64,000 bases of DNA from Candidatus Obscuribacterales bacterium (GCA_020050685.1 JAGVKG010000031.1:51203-115202), one strand, 5' to 3'. Positions 16,259 to 26,685 are shown, numbered from the stretch's first letter. Translations and numbers: made by a program. The notes: generated by a model not told the origin, from the letters alone.

Positions 16259-16408
16259 ATAAAACTCGCGGGGTATGACAACCGTGTAGGGTAGGCCCGG
16301 GCAGAAATTGAGTGTCAGGCAACAAGTGATTGACCGAATGGACCGCGGCGAAACCTGCGCTAAGGTCCCCCGAAAATCACTTTAGTCTCAGGGCTTGCCC
16401 AATCGGAA
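16259..16408 (+). other. leader region of giant protein 1
   Basis: No gene. The divergent 250-base spacer is AT-rich near secD and GC-richer toward the giant gene. It contains the palindrome GCCCGGGC (16295-16302) and a possible hairpin (16340-16368) with GGACC/GGTCC outer arms and GCG/CGC inner arms, about 40 bases before the start codon. It matches no riboswitch family I know. A weak plus-strand promoter candidate (TTGGAT at 16216 with TTAATA at 16239) overlaps the secDF promoter zone. Confidence 0.4.
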
Positions 16409-19400
16409 ATGGTTCTCGGGGGCTTGCCGCCTATGTTGCTGATAAGGTCGCTGGTTTTACTCTTGCTGCTTTTGCAAGTCACTTTGCCAAACGCGGCTCT
16501 GGCTGAGCGAGGCCAATGGGCGCAAAGGACCGGGCGAGTAAGCGCACCAGCGGCTGAGCCGCAAGCAGCGGGCGGTGGCTTTGTTGGCGGAGCCGGGCAG
16601 TTGAATTTGGACCTTTCCTCCTCGGCGCGCAATTTAAATGCTAGTGCATTTCTTGGTGCCCAAAGTGTGACGATAAATGTGGGCGGCGCAAATCGCCTGA
16701 TTAGTGGCGGCGACATGGTGACACCGGCGGAATTGGTGGCGGCATCGCAAGTTTTAGCAAACGGGATGCAGTCACTCAAGCTTGGTGCTGATGGGAATGC
16801 CGTGCGCGGTAGTTTTTCGCTGACTGGAAGCCTGGCATCGAGTGTCGAGAATTTGGTGGTACCTCATCGTGTAAGTTTTGTGCAGGACTTTGGTTTGGCA
16901 TCGACGCTAAGTTTTAGCGGCAATATTACGAACTCGGGAAAGGTGGTTGCTTATTCATCAACAGCCGAAGCACTTAGTGCCAGCATCAGTGCCGCCAATA
17001 TTTACAATCAAGTTGGTGGATTGATCACATCGGTCTTGCCTGCGGGCATGACTTCACCGGTTTCGAGTTTGAATCTTTCCTTGTCTGCTTTGGGAGACAT
17101 CGTCAATGCCGGTACTATCGCGAGCTCCGGCAGCTTGAACCTTTATGCGGGCGGCTCCATCGTCAATGCTTTGCCCCAAGGTGTAGTTGGGTCGGCGCCT
17201 TCTATGTTTGCAGCAAACAATTTGAACACGCAAGCTGCAAGCATTACCAATGCCGGACAAATGATTGCCCAAATGGGCAATGTGAATGCCGCCCAAGCAA
17301 TGCTGACAAACACTGGTGTGATGCAAGCCTTGAAGGGCTCAGCAATGATCCAAAATCTCGCGGGCAATAGTTTGATAGTGGAAAATGGTGGTGGTTTGAT
17401 TGCTGCGGCAAATCAATTATCTTTTCTCACCCAAGGCACTGTGTTTGGTGATGAAGGGCAAGTGCTTTCAAAATCCTCGATTACGCTTAGAGGCGGAGAT
17501 TTGTCTGCTTCCGCCTTGGACTTCACTACAGCCGATGGACATATTGATGTACAGGCAAATCGCATCGATGGTGGCGTGACTGTGAATGGTGGAACGGCGT
17601 TCGTCGGTACTTTGCAGGGCGATCTGAAATTTGATGATATGAATTTGACTGGTGACCCGATTTATTATGCAGCTGGTGGTAACTTGGATATATCCGGCAT
17701 GCTTTCTGCAACCGGAGGAGAGGATTTTGTTGCTTTAGCCAGTGGCAATATTACGGCAGTGGCTCCGCCTTCCACCGTGCTCGACGCGCAGGGTGGAGAA
17801 ATAACCATAGCTGCCGGTGTTGAGTTTAGCGTGCTTGGTGGTGTGTCCCCGATTGCTTGCAGTAGCTGTAGCGGACTGTTTGAGATCACCGGACGTAGCA
17901 TAACCGGTGGCGAAGTTGATATGGCAAATGTTAGTCTCGTTACTTCCGGTGCTGGCGACATAACAGTGCAAGCAAATCAAGGTACCGCTTCAACCGGCTT
18001 TGTCACTCTCGATGGTCTGCAGGCAAATGGTGTTGGCACTGTTTCAGTAACTGCGGATTCGAACGTAACCCTCGGTCCTACGCCTTCAGTTGCCGGAGTG
18101 ATGTTTACTGCTTCCTCCGGAAATGTTCTGACGACAGGCGGCACTATTACCGTTGGTAGCGGCAGCGTCGTTCTCGAGACAAGATCAGGATTTGGCCATA
18201 TTGCCATTGGCGATAGCATAACGGCTTTCAATTTAATTGAGATTGCTGCCAGCGGCGATGGTGATATCAATCAGTTAGCCGGAGTGTTGACTGCACCAAG
18301 TGTGGTCTTGTCCTCTAACACGGGAAACATCGGCAGCTTGGTAGCAAATATTTTTACGGCGACTAACGTACTTTCCGCCAACGTTGTGAGGGGCACAACT
18401 GGAATTGGCGTCTTGGACCTTGGCACTCAAAGTGTATTTATCGATAACACTAGTAGCAATTTGACACTAAATACATGTACAGCCGGATTGATTGGTACCC
18501 TTCAGGTAACTCAGAGTGGCGATCTTGCGGTCGCCGGCGGGGCTGCAGTTACTGCTGACAATATTCTTTTCAATGTTGGGGGATCGGTGTCGGTAGGCGT
18601 GGGTGGTAGGCTTGAGATTCCCGCTTCTAGCAGCACCGGTGGACTGACTATCAACCCCGGTACTGGTGTACTGGTAAACAATGGATTGATTAGTGCTGGG
18701 TCTGGAACAAACTTTCTTATGGAAAATCTTGCCGGTGATATTAACGTTAGCGGCAGCGGAACTTTTGGTGGCAGTGCCACGCTTTCTTCGTTGATAACGT
18801 TCAATGCCTCTGGTAATGTGACTATCAATCAAGCTTCAATGGACGGGCTTGTGGAAGGATCGGCCGGCGGCACGTTCGATCTGACTGTTGTTGGGGGCGT
18901 ATTGAATCCAGGTAACATCACGGCAGTGGGCGATTTGACTATAACAAATGTAAGCGCCGACATCGAAGTGGGTAGCGGCAGAAGCCCGACGAGCACGGCC
19001 GGTGCAGTGACCATAAGTACACTGGATGTGAATTCCGTGATTACTTTTGTTGTTGGTGTTCCATCAGCATTGACGGATTATACATTCAACACGGGCTACT
19101 TCAATAACAATGGCGCAGACATTTCTGCAGGCAACCAGATTACATTTCTGAACTCGGGAGATCTTCATATTGGTGGTACCGGTAGATTGGCTGCGCCGAA
19201 TATCAATTTCAATAGTACCAATGGGCAAGTGCTCGCCAGCCAGAATGTTTTGGAAGGTACTGTAAATGGTATATCTGGTTCCGGTGACACGGAAAATTTT
19301 GTTGTTTACGTTCATGATGATGGCCTATTTGTTTTGGGCGCCGTGCCTGTTGGTGCGACAACGCTGAACCCGGTTTACGCCGGTGCTGGTCAAGCATACA

Positions 19401-22400
19401 TCAGCGGCAATGATATACAAACGGCTTCGGGCAATGATATTGCGGCAGTGAGCAGCGGAACAGTAAGCGTTACCCTGGGGGCGAATTTGGATATTACCAA
19501 CAACAGTGGCGACATGATCGTGTTAGTTGGTGTGGGAACATTTGTTGGTGGTGATATAACAATTACTGGAACCGGCAATACGGCTATAGATACCGGTACA
19601 GATGGGGGCAGCGGGCTGACCGGCAATAGCGTTTTCATTCAAAATAGCGGCGGTAGCCTGACGTTGAATGGTGACGCCACTACTAGCTCTTCTACATCAA
19701 TGACATTCGACAACTCTGGTGGGAACATGATGTTTGTGGCTGAAAATGGTATCTCGGCTAACGATATAACAGTAACCAATACCGGTGGGCGTTTTCGTCT
19801 TGGCTTTACTGGTGCTTTCAATAGCAGCGATTTTACTTCCGTGACAAATAGCGGTGGCGATATTTTTATATCCGGATCAATGAACACAGGAACTAGTTTG
19901 ACAGTAACTAATTTGTCCGGCGGATTTACCGCTCTGAGTACAGGGCTTAATGCTGGTACGGACCTGGTTGTTAGTGTTACGGGTGGTGATATTTTGGTGG
20001 CAAGTGCAGCAGGCTTAAGTGCCAGCAGTTCATTGTTGATTGAAAATCTCGGTGCTGGTAACTTTGCTTCTAATGGTTCAAACATATTTGGCTTTTTGGG
20101 TTTGAGCATAAATAACAGCAATGGAACATTTATGCTTACTGGTGTGACTCAGATCAATACCAGCACTGGCGACATTATTATTACTAACAGCGGGGGAGAC
20201 ATGTTCCTCATTGGTGGGGCCGGTATTGGCGCTTTTGATGGAATGACGAGCGTAAGCAATACAGGTGGAGATCTGGTTATCGCTGGTGGAACGGGCATTG
20301 GTTCTTCGACTGGTTTGACTAGCGTCACTAACATAGGCGGCAATTTCATTGTTGATAGCGCCGCCATTGGTTCTTTTGATGGCGACACAATTGTTTCTAA
20401 CGATGGCGGCTCCATGACGATATCAGGACAAGCCAGTGTTGGGAGTGGAATTGCAAGCGTTACTAACATTGGGGGAGATCTAACGATAAGTCAGGAATCG
20501 CAGGTGGGATTTGGCAGCGATCTTTTCCTTTCCAATTCCGGTGGGTCATTGAATATTGTCAGCCTGGGGAACCTGAGTTCGATAGGTAATTTGGCGGTAC
20601 TCAACGATACGGGTGATGTGACGATTGAAGCGCAGGAACCACTTTCGGCTAACCCGAATATTACCTATGCAAAAATTCTCAGCGTTGGTGCGGATGCTAC
20701 CGTATTTAACGATGACTCAATAAATATTACAGGCAATGGCATCGACCAATTGGATGTTGGTGGCACCATTAGTTTGGATGCCGATGGCGGCGTGTCTGTT
20801 TTGCAAGGACAGATTGATAGTAATGTCGATGGTTCCTCTAACTCTGGTTTCAACCTTGTTGCCACTGGCGGTGGCTTGTCCCTGGGAGACATATTCTCCA
20901 ATCGCGATTCTACTGGTGATGGTGGCAATGTCTTTGTCCAAGCTCCGGGCAATATTTTTGGGCAACAGATTGATTCAGCGGGAGGCGCATCCGGTGACGA
21001 TGGTGGCGACATCAGCGTGATTAGTGGCCTCGGCTTGGTGGGCATGACAGGAACCTTGAGGAGTGATGCACTTGGCGCTAGCGCTGTTGGCGGTAATGTC
21101 TATGTGAGTGCGGCAACCGACGTTGCTGTCACTACAATTTCAGCAATTGGTGGTGGATCAGTTGATCTCCTCGGCAACACAATCACCGCGTCAGGTTCTA
21201 TTGATACGTCTGCCACGCCGGTCGGCATTATCCCAACAGTTGAAACTGCGGGATATATCAACCTACTGGCTAATGGAACCATCAATGTCGGAAGTTTGAG
21301 AGCACAGGCTAATTTAGCCAGCCCAACTCATCTGATTACAGTCCAGTCAATTACAGGTGATGTCATTACGGGATTTATAGATAGTTCTGCGGTTAGTGAT
21401 GGCGCCGGTGTGGCAGTAGATGTAAGCGCCGGTATAAATATCGCGACTGGCAGCATTAACACTTCCGGTCAGACAAGCGGGAATGGTGGCACAGTTACGC
21501 TTACAACATTGGGCGGAAGTATAACAACGGATTTTATCGATAGTTCCGCACTTGGTGATGATGGAGATGCTGGTACTGTTTTAATTACGGCTAGTGTTTC
21601 GATCGACGGCACTTCAATTAATGCTATCGGCGGAGCGTTGTCCGGAAGAGGTGGTGATATAACACTTGATGCGACTGTGGCAGGTGGCACGATAACGTAT
21701 ACAAGTTTTATTGATAGTCGCGCCCGCGGGAATGATCAAGGCGGCAATATTATGGTTACCGCGGATTCAGATGTGGGCCTTGTGTCTGTAAATTCAATCG
21801 GGGGAACAGCTAGCACTGGTGGTGGCGACATAGCGCTTGTCTCAAACGGCGCGTCCGTTACCGTGGCAACATTTGTTGATAGTTCTGCAGCTGCGGCAAG
21901 CGGCTCACCTGCAGCCAATGCAACTGCTGGAACGCTAACAATCACGGCAGTCGATGATATCAGTTTTGGTTCTTTGCGAGCCAATGGTGGTGATGCTGGT
22001 GGCGATGGCAATGCGATAATAATCACAAGCACTGGTGGCAATGTGATTGGCACGCCTTATGGAGTTATTACGGTTCCGTTCGTTGATTCAAGCGCTTCTA
22101 GTGCTTCAGCTCTACTCAATACCGGTAATGGCGGTGCCATTACTGTTGATGCAGTTGATGTCGGTCAAACTGGCACAGCTCCGTCATTTCGCGCCGATGG
22201 CGGTATTGCCGGAGGCAACGGTGGTGATATCTTGTTTACAGTTACCGGGGCGATGACGACAGACTTCATTAGCTCGTCCGCTCAGCCGCCAAGCGGCTTG
22301 GTGACTGCGGTAGGAGATGCAGGGAGCATAGTTGTGGTGTCGACAGGCAATGTGACTATCGGCAATGCGAGAGCAGAAGGTGGTGTTGCCGGTGGTGCCG

Positions 22401-25400
22401 GCGGACTAATCGACATAGATTCTGCAACCGGATTCATCAATGTCACGGCAAGTGTCAGTACAGCAGCAATTGGCAATGGAACAGCCGGATTGGTGGATCT
22501 ATCTGCCGCGACAGGAATTTCAGTTGGCAGCGTGGTGAGAGCCTTTGGTTTGGGTGCGGCCGGTAATGGAAATAATATTACATTAGTCACCACGGGTGGT
22601 GGCATTATTCTTGGTTTCGGTGCGACAACTTCCGGAACTATCAATGCCGGACTAATTTCTATGACGGCACCTGGTGATATTGATTTGGGCTTAGTTGTCT
22701 CAGCAACCGGTGCGTCGATTGGACCGATTATTGTGGTCAATTCTACCAGTGGATCTGTCAGTTCGGATCTGGGCGGCATAATTAGCACGAGTAATCTTGG
22801 TAGCGTTGATGGTGGCGAAATTTCTATTACCGCCAATGTCAACATAAATATTGGTGCTTCCATTACAGCAGATACAGATAGCGGAAGCGGCGGGATAATC
22901 AATCTTACGGCGATAGCCGGTTCTATTACTCTTGGTTCATTTGTTACCTCATTGGCAAACACCACAGGTAGTGGCAACACGATTGCGCTAACAGCAGCAA
23001 CGGGAATTAGTGCCGTATCGCTTGCTACCAATGGTGGCGCCACATCTGGTGACGGTGGTGACATAAGTGTTTCCACGACAACTGGGGATATGACATTTAC
23101 TTCGTTTGTCAGTTCACGTGCCCGTGGTGCTGGCGCCGGTGGTGGTATTAACTTAACCGCCAGTGCTGGTTTGATTGCTGTCCTTGGTGTATCCGGTGCC
23201 ACCGGTGCTGCGATAAATTCGGCTGGCGCCGGCCTCGGTAATGGCGGAGATGTAAATATTATTTTTGGCGCTGCAGGCGGCGACGCCTTTGTAATTGATA
23301 CTCTTGCTGTGGGAACTACTAATGGTGCAGAAGGGACAATTTTGGCCACAGCCGCAAGTGGTACATCTGGCAATGTTTCCATCACAAATAACCTGGGTGC
23401 ATTGAATGTTACTCTTAATGATTTAGTGTCTGCTGATTTGACAACGGGAACAGGTGGCTCCCTTACATTTAATAGCTTGGTGGGTTCAGTAACTGTTACT
23501 GGTAATTCTTCCGGAAACTTAGTTGGTTCTGTAAATGCATCTGGCACGGCGACTGCAGTCTTGCTTGCGCGCAGCAACACTACTTTGGAAGTTGGTACGA
23601 TTGCATCGAGCGCCGGTTCCTTGACTGTCAGCGTTGCAAATGGTGCATCCAGTGTTGATTTGGCCCTTGCCTCTTCAATAGTTGGCACAGGTGGCTCGGT
23701 AACTATTACTACGCCGACCATCAATAGTTCCGGTTTGATTCAAGGCAGTCTACAAGATGTTTTCATAAATGCAGGCTCCATTGCTAATGATGGTGTCATA
23801 GAATCGACTGCGGGAGGTGGTGAAGTTGTAATAACCAGTTTTGCTGATGATTTGACTATCACCGGTGTAGGTACACTCAATGGTCCTACTATTACTCTGG
23901 TAAGTGGCACTGATTCCGTTTCTGCCTTACAAGATACGATCACTGGAACGGTTGGCGGATCTGCCACCACAGATTTCGCGGTGACAGCAAACGTTAGCTC
24001 GCTATTCGCCGGAAACGTTGCTACCCTCTCCGGAACGGTGGATCTTACTTCGGCGGCAAGTTCGCTGACCGTTGTCGGTGATGCCAGTATTACTGCCGGT
24101 TTGGATATATTCCTGACCGGAGAAACAGATGTGACTATTGGTTCTGCCGTGGTTGGAACTACGGTGAACATTATTTCCAGTGCCAACAATCTAGTTGATT
24201 TGGCGGATCCGTTTAGCACAAGCATGAGTGATTTCAACTATGTCGCGATAACTAGTCCCGGTGGTGTGTTGGTTACTAGCGTGACTGGCAGCATCACGCT
24301 GAACGAAGGAGTGATAATTGATTCTTTTGGTGAGAGCATTGGACTGATGAGCGCAAATAATTTGACATTCGGCAATGCCAATGATTTGTTTGCTCAGGGA
24401 GCCAATGTTTGGATGCAAGCTTCCAATAGCTTGACCATGCCTGCCGGTACATTGGTTACTTCCATCGCTCGTACAACAACCGGTACTGTTGTCATAGATG
24501 GCGTGACTGTTCCTGACTTCAATGGCGGCGGTTTAGCTATATTTGCCGGAACCTCTTTGCCGGACTATGATCTATATCTCAAGGACACCGCCGTAAATGA
24601 TCGTGTGACCGGCGGTACGTACGATCCAATCGGTGGACCGGATACAACCGGCACGCCACTTGTGCTTGGAGGTAATCTGATTAATGGTGCATGGGTACAA
24701 TTGGTTGTACCAGCGCTGGGCAGTTTGGCTCTGACAAATTCAATTGTCAATGTCAATGGCGGGGTTCTCTCTATAGATCCGCCCGGCGTAATTGCCTTGG
24801 CTGGAGTCAATTTCTTAGTTGTCGGTCCGGCGCTAATTCCCATTCCGCCGCCGCCGCCGGCACCGCCGGTGCCACCGGCTCAACCTCCTGTGGTGCCGGT
24901 GGTAATTGTTACACCGACCGTGCCTGTTAAGGGGCCGGATCCAATCATAATACCGACGGATCAAACCGGAACAGGTAAAACCGGCGTGACCAATGAGTTG
25001 GCGACGATAATCAATAGCACTGCTCAAGTGGAGCAAGTGGCTGATTCCAATAATGTCAACAGCGGCACAATATTTGTTTCAGGAAGTTGCCAACCATTTG
25101 TGTTTGGTTACGACGATTCAACATTGTTTGGTTGTGGCGGCACTGAGTTTAAGCCTTCGCCGGGAAGAACAATCGATCTAAACGAAGGACGGATGGTGGC
25201 AATAACTCAGAGCAAAGTTTTGGTGATTGCGACTGGATTTGGTAATGTCAACGTACCGGCGGATAGTGCTGCAGTGATTGATCATATGTACCCTGGCGTT
25301 TTGCGCGTGGCTTCTTTAGCGGGACAACAAGCGGAAGTATCGGTGATTGGTAAAGATGGCACAACAAAGAATATGTCCGCCCCGCCGGGAGAGGAAGTAG

Positions 25401-26380
25401 TAATCTCTGATGAGTCAGTTGCACAAGAAGAATTGATACCAATTGATGGAGTTGATCGCGAACCAATTGGCGGCAAGATTGCCTTTGCTGGACTGAGTGT
25501 TGGCAAACAAAAATTCGATAGAAAGCAAATGGCTGATCGTGAAATGCTGCTCAATTGCAACATGGGCAATATGTTCATCTCGATCAAAAGGCAAGTTGAT
25601 AAGTTGAAACAACAAATGGGTGCAGTAACTGCTGCAAGTCCTGGCGGATCCGGTGGTTCACCAAAAGCTACATTGCCAAACAACAAAATTCTCAAGGCCG
25701 CATTGCCTGTTAATGCTCAACTTTCGGCAATCGGTGGCACCAATTCATCTTTCAATAAAGTGAGCTTCAGCGGTGACAAGGAAATGATTGCCGGCGGAGT
25801 GAGTGCACCACGAACCATCTTCAACGACTTTGCCATCGCCAAATATTCGGGCAGCACGGATGTACGATTTGCCGAATCGGATGTTGTGGTGTTGGAAAAG
25901 GGGCAGATGCTGGTTGCTGCAGTCAAGAAGATACATGTTAAGAGCGGCTATTATGTTGTGGAGATTGCTCCTGGCACAATTGCCTTTGTCGATGCCAACG
26001 ATAAACTCGTCAAAGTGAGAAACATGTGGGAAGAAACCGCGAATGCAGTGAGCGTTGTCGCCAATGGCAAGAGCGTTGCAGTTGGCAGCGGTGGCGAATT
26101 AGTGTTGGGACAAACAAATGGATTGGTAACGGCAGAAGTTAAGGCAGATCCTGTGGCGAGACGTCGCGTGCGCTTGTTCGACTTACCTGGAGCGCATGTG
26201 GTGGCACGCAGCGAAGTGTCGATTGTCTCCCTAATTCAAAACAGCAAACTTCTCTCCGAATTGGTCAAGAGTGAGAATGAAAGCGATCGCCAGCTTGCCG
26301 AAAAGATGATCAAAATGGCAGCTTGCCTGGCACAGACAACGGCCAGCCACGGTCCTTATTCGACCACCGCCAACAAGTAA
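16409..26380 (+). CDS. giant secreted beta-repeat protein P1 with C-terminal FecR-like domains
   Basis: 3323 residues. A signal peptide (M-L-L-I-R, Leu-rich core, cleavage near A-A-L-A) may start at ATG 16409 or, with a better charged end, ATG 16433; neither ribosome site is strong. An N-terminal domain (about residues 65-250) opens with L-N-L-D-L-S-S and is shared with P2 and P3. The body (about 250-2590) is Gly/Ser/Thr/Asn-rich with few Lys, Arg or Cys, and its 22-24-residue and 50-60-residue repeats are typical of parallel beta-helix adhesins (filamentous-haemagglutinin-like). A conserved module (about 2590-2800), a Pro-rich linker (about 2808-2830) and two FecR-like beta domains (about 2880-3060 and 3130-3240) follow. 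The tail holds A-A-C-L-A-Q-T-T-A and ends H-G-P-Y-S-T-T-A-N-K. No LPXTG motif or autotransporter barrel is seen. Surface or matrix protein; function unknown. Confidence 0.93.
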   Translation: MVLGGLPPMLLIRSLVLLLLLLQVTLPNAALAERGQWAQRTGRVSAPAAEPQAAGGGFVGGAGQLNLDLSSSARNLNASAFLGAQSVTINVGGANRLISGGDMVTPAELVAASQVLANGMQSLKLGADGNAVRGSFSLTGSLASSVENLVVPHRVSFVQDFGLASTLSFSGNITNSGKVVAYSSTAEALSASISAANIYNQVGGLITSVLPAGMTSPVSSLNLSLSALGDIVNAGTIASSGSLNLYAGGSIVNALPQGVVGSAPSMFAANNLNTQAASITNAGQMIAQMGNVNAAQAMLTNTGVMQALKGSAMIQNLAGNSLIVENGGGLIAAANQLSFLTQGTVFGDEGQVLSKSSITLRGGDLSASALDFTTADGHIDVQANRIDGGVTVNGGTAFVGTLQGDLKFDDMNLTGDPIYYAAGGNLDISGMLSATGGEDFVALASGNITAVAPPSTVLDAQGGEITIAAGVEFSVLGGVSPIACSSCSGLFEITGRSITGGEVDMANVSLVTSGAGDITVQANQGTASTGFVTLDGLQANGVGTVSVTADSNVTLGPTPSVAGVMFTASSGNVLTTGGTITVGSGSVVLETRSGFGHIAIGDSITAFNLIEIAASGDGDINQLAGVLTAPSVVLSSNTGNIGSLVANIFTATNVLSANVVRGTTGIGVLDLGTQSVFIDNTSSNLTLNTCTAGLIGTLQVTQSGDLAVAGGAAVTADNILFNVGGSVSVGVGGRLEIPASSSTGGLTINPGTGVLVNNGLISAGSGTNFLMENLAGDINVSGSGTFGGSATLSSLITFNASGNVTINQASMDGLVEGSAGGTFDLTVVGGVLNPGNITAVGDLTITNVSADIEVGSGRSPTSTAGAVTISTLDVNSVITFVVGVPSALTDYTFNTGYFNNNGADISAGNQITFLNSGDLHIGGTGRLAAPNINFNSTNGQVLASQNVLEGTVNGISGSGDTENFVVYVHDDGLFVLGAVPVGATTLNPVYAGAGQAYISGNDIQTASGNDIAAVSSGTVSVTLGANLDITNNSGDMIVLVGVGTFVGGDITITGTGNTAIDTGTDGGSGLTGNSVFIQNSGGSLTLNGDATTSSSTSMTFDNSGGNMMFVAENGISANDITVTNTGGRFRLGFTGAFNSSDFTSVTNSGGDIFISGSMNTGTSLTVTNLSGGFTALSTGLNAGTDLVVSVTGGDILVASAAGLSASSSLLIENLGAGNFASNGSNIFGFLGLSINNSNGTFMLTGVTQINTSTGDIIITNSGGDMFLIGGAGIGAFDGMTSVSNTGGDLVIAGGTGIGSSTGLTSVTNIGGNFIVDSAAIGSFDGDTIVSNDGGSMTISGQASVGSGIASVTNIGGDLTISQESQVGFGSDLFLSNSGGSLNIVSLGNLSSIGNLAVLNDTGDVTIEAQEPLSANPNITYAKILSVGADATVFNDDSINITGNGIDQLDVGGTISLDADGGVSVLQGQIDSNVDGSSNSGFNLVATGGGLSLGDIFSNRDSTGDGGNVFVQAPGNIFGQQIDSAGGASGDDGGDISVISGLGLVGMTGTLRSDALGASAVGGNVYVSAATDVAVTTISAIGGGSVDLLGNTITASGSIDTSATPVGIIPTVETAGYINLLANGTINVGSLRAQANLASPTHLITVQSITGDVITGFIDSSAVSDGAGVAVDVSAGINIATGSINTSGQTSGNGGTVTLTTLGGSITTDFIDSSALGDDGDAGTVLITASVSIDGTSINAIGGALSGRGGDITLDATVAGGTITYTSFIDSRARGNDQGGNIMVTADSDVGLVSVNSIGGTASTGGGDIALVSNGASVTVATFVDSSAAAASGSPAANATAGTLTITAVDDISFGSLRANGGDAGGDGNAIIITSTGGNVIGTPYGVITVPFVDSSASSASALLNTGNGGAITVDAVDVGQTGTAPSFRADGGIAGGNGGDILFTVTGAMTTDFISSSAQPPSGLVTAVGDAGSIVVVSTGNVTIGNARAEGGVAGGAGGLIDIDSATGFINVTASVSTAAIGNGTAGLVDLSAATGISVGSVVRAFGLGAAGNGNNITLVTTGGGIILGFGATTSGTINAGLISMTAPGDIDLGLVVSATGASIGPIIVVNSTSGSVSSDLGGIISTSNLGSVDGGEISITANVNINIGASITADTDSGSGGIINLTAIAGSITLGSFVTSLANTTGSGNTIALTAATGISAVSLATNGGATSGDGGDISVSTTTGDMTFTSFVSSRARGAGAGGGINLTASAGLIAVLGVSGATGAAINSAGAGLGNGGDVNIIFGAAGGDAFVIDTLAVGTTNGAEGTILATAASGTSGNVSITNNLGALNVTLNDLVSADLTTGTGGSLTFNSLVGSVTVTGNSSGNLVGSVNASGTATAVLLARSNTTLEVGTIASSAGSLTVSVANGASSVDLALASSIVGTGGSVTITTPTINSSGLIQGSLQDVFINAGSIANDGVIESTAGGGEVVITSFADDLTITGVGTLNGPTITLVSGTDSVSALQDTITGTVGGSATTDFAVTANVSSLFAGNVATLSGTVDLTSAASSLTVVGDASITAGLDIFLTGETDVTIGSAVVGTTVNIISSANNLVDLADPFSTSMSDFNYVAITSPGGVLVTSVTGSITLNEGVIIDSFGESIGLMSANNLTFGNANDLFAQGANVWMQASNSLTMPAGTLVTSIARTTTGTVVIDGVTVPDFNGGGLAIFAGTSLPDYDLYLKDTAVNDRVTGGTYDPIGGPDTTGTPLVLGGNLINGAWVQLVVPALGSLALTNSIVNVNGGVLSIDPPGVIALAGVNFLVVGPALIPIPPPPPAPPVPPAQPPVVPVVIVTPTVPVKGPDPIIIPTDQTGTGKTGVTNELATIINSTAQVEQVADSNNVNSGTIFVSGSCQPFVFGYDDSTLFGCGGTEFKPSPGRTIDLNEGRMVAITQSKVLVIATGFGNVNVPADSAAVIDHMYPGVLRVASLAGQQAEVSVIGKDGTTKNMSAPPGEEVVISDESVAQEELIPIDGVDREPIGGKIAFAGLSVGKQKFDRKQMADREMLLNCNMGNMFISIKRQVDKLKQQMGAVTAASPGGSGGSPKATLPNNKILKAALPVNAQLSAIGGTNSSFNKVSFSGDKEMIAGGVSAPRTIFNDFAIAKYSGSTDVRFAESDVVVLEKGQMLVAAVKKIHVKSGYYVVEIAPGTIAFVDANDKLVKVRNMWEETANAVSVVANGKSVAVGSGGELVLGQTNGLVTAEVKADPVARRRVRLFDLPGAHVVARSEVSIVSLIQNSKLLSELVKSENESDRQLAEKMIKMAACLAQTTASHGPYSTTANK
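19645..20560 (+). repeat. 22-24-residue solenoid repeats in P1
   Basis: About 14 successive turns, each marked by N-S-G-G, N-T-G-G, N-I-G-G or a close variant followed by a short hydrophobic strand. Markers fall near 19645, 19711, 19777, 19849, 19912, 19978, 20050, 20113, 20185, 20257, 20329, 20398, 20464 and 20533, a spacing of 63-72 bases. This matches one turn of a parallel beta-helix per repeat. Confidence 0.8.
21360..22290 (+). repeat. F-I-D-S-S-A repeats in P1
   Basis: Six units of about 50-65 residues, each with F-(I/V)-(D/S)-S-(S/R)-A followed by a Gly-rich stretch and S-x-(N/R)-A-x-G-G. The F-I-D-S-S-A motif or a variant occurs near 21376, 21535, 21709, 21874, 22080 and 22267. The same module recurs in P2 (32458-33410). 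Confidence 0.75.
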
Positions 26381-26685
26381 AGAGGTCGAGCTCTGTCTTA
26401 TTTAGAGGACTGCAACCGGACTGGTCTATTGTCATTCGGCTAAGAAGCCGGAAAGCGCCAATGGGAGCCTCGTTTTGAACAGGCAATCTTTGCATCCGTG
26501 ACAAGGTGAGCCTTTGGGCGAATTCAAGCAGTTTAAACATACTACTTTAAGGGTATCTACCTTATAGAGGTTGGCAACAATAATCCGTAGGGGGACGTGG
26601 CGTTCGTTACTGACCTTGATAGTTCAAGAATTGAGCCTGGGCGAGTTTGGCTTGCCGGCTCTATTCGTGTCATTGAGGATCGGCT
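26381..26685 (+). other. 305-base spacer between P1 and P2
   Basis: No gene. A small hairpin (CGGCT, AAGA, AGCCG at 26437-26450) follows P1 but lacks a T-tract, so it is not a standard terminator. A weak promoter candidate (TTGGGC at 26514 and CATACT at 26538, 18 apart) lies about 145 bases before P2. The P2 ribosome site GAGG (26675-26678) is 7 bases before ATG 26686. P2 therefore may have its own promoter or may be read through from P1. Confidence 0.4.

Noticed and set aside
16259..16408. Cyclic di-GMP or other riboswitch before P1
   Set aside because: Small hairpins are present, but no sequence matching a known aptamer core could be recognised.
19645..20560. CRISPR array suggested by regular spacing
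   Set aside because: Repeats are degenerate, in frame, about 70 bases apart without unique spacers, and encode a protein solenoid.
22282..23724. 480-codon minus-strand open frame inside P1, and similar ones in P2 and P3
   Set aside because: The translation is Pro/Val/Ala/Thr-rich without motifs, and it lies opposite a strong coding frame. Codon bias on the plus strand (few complementary stops) explains it.
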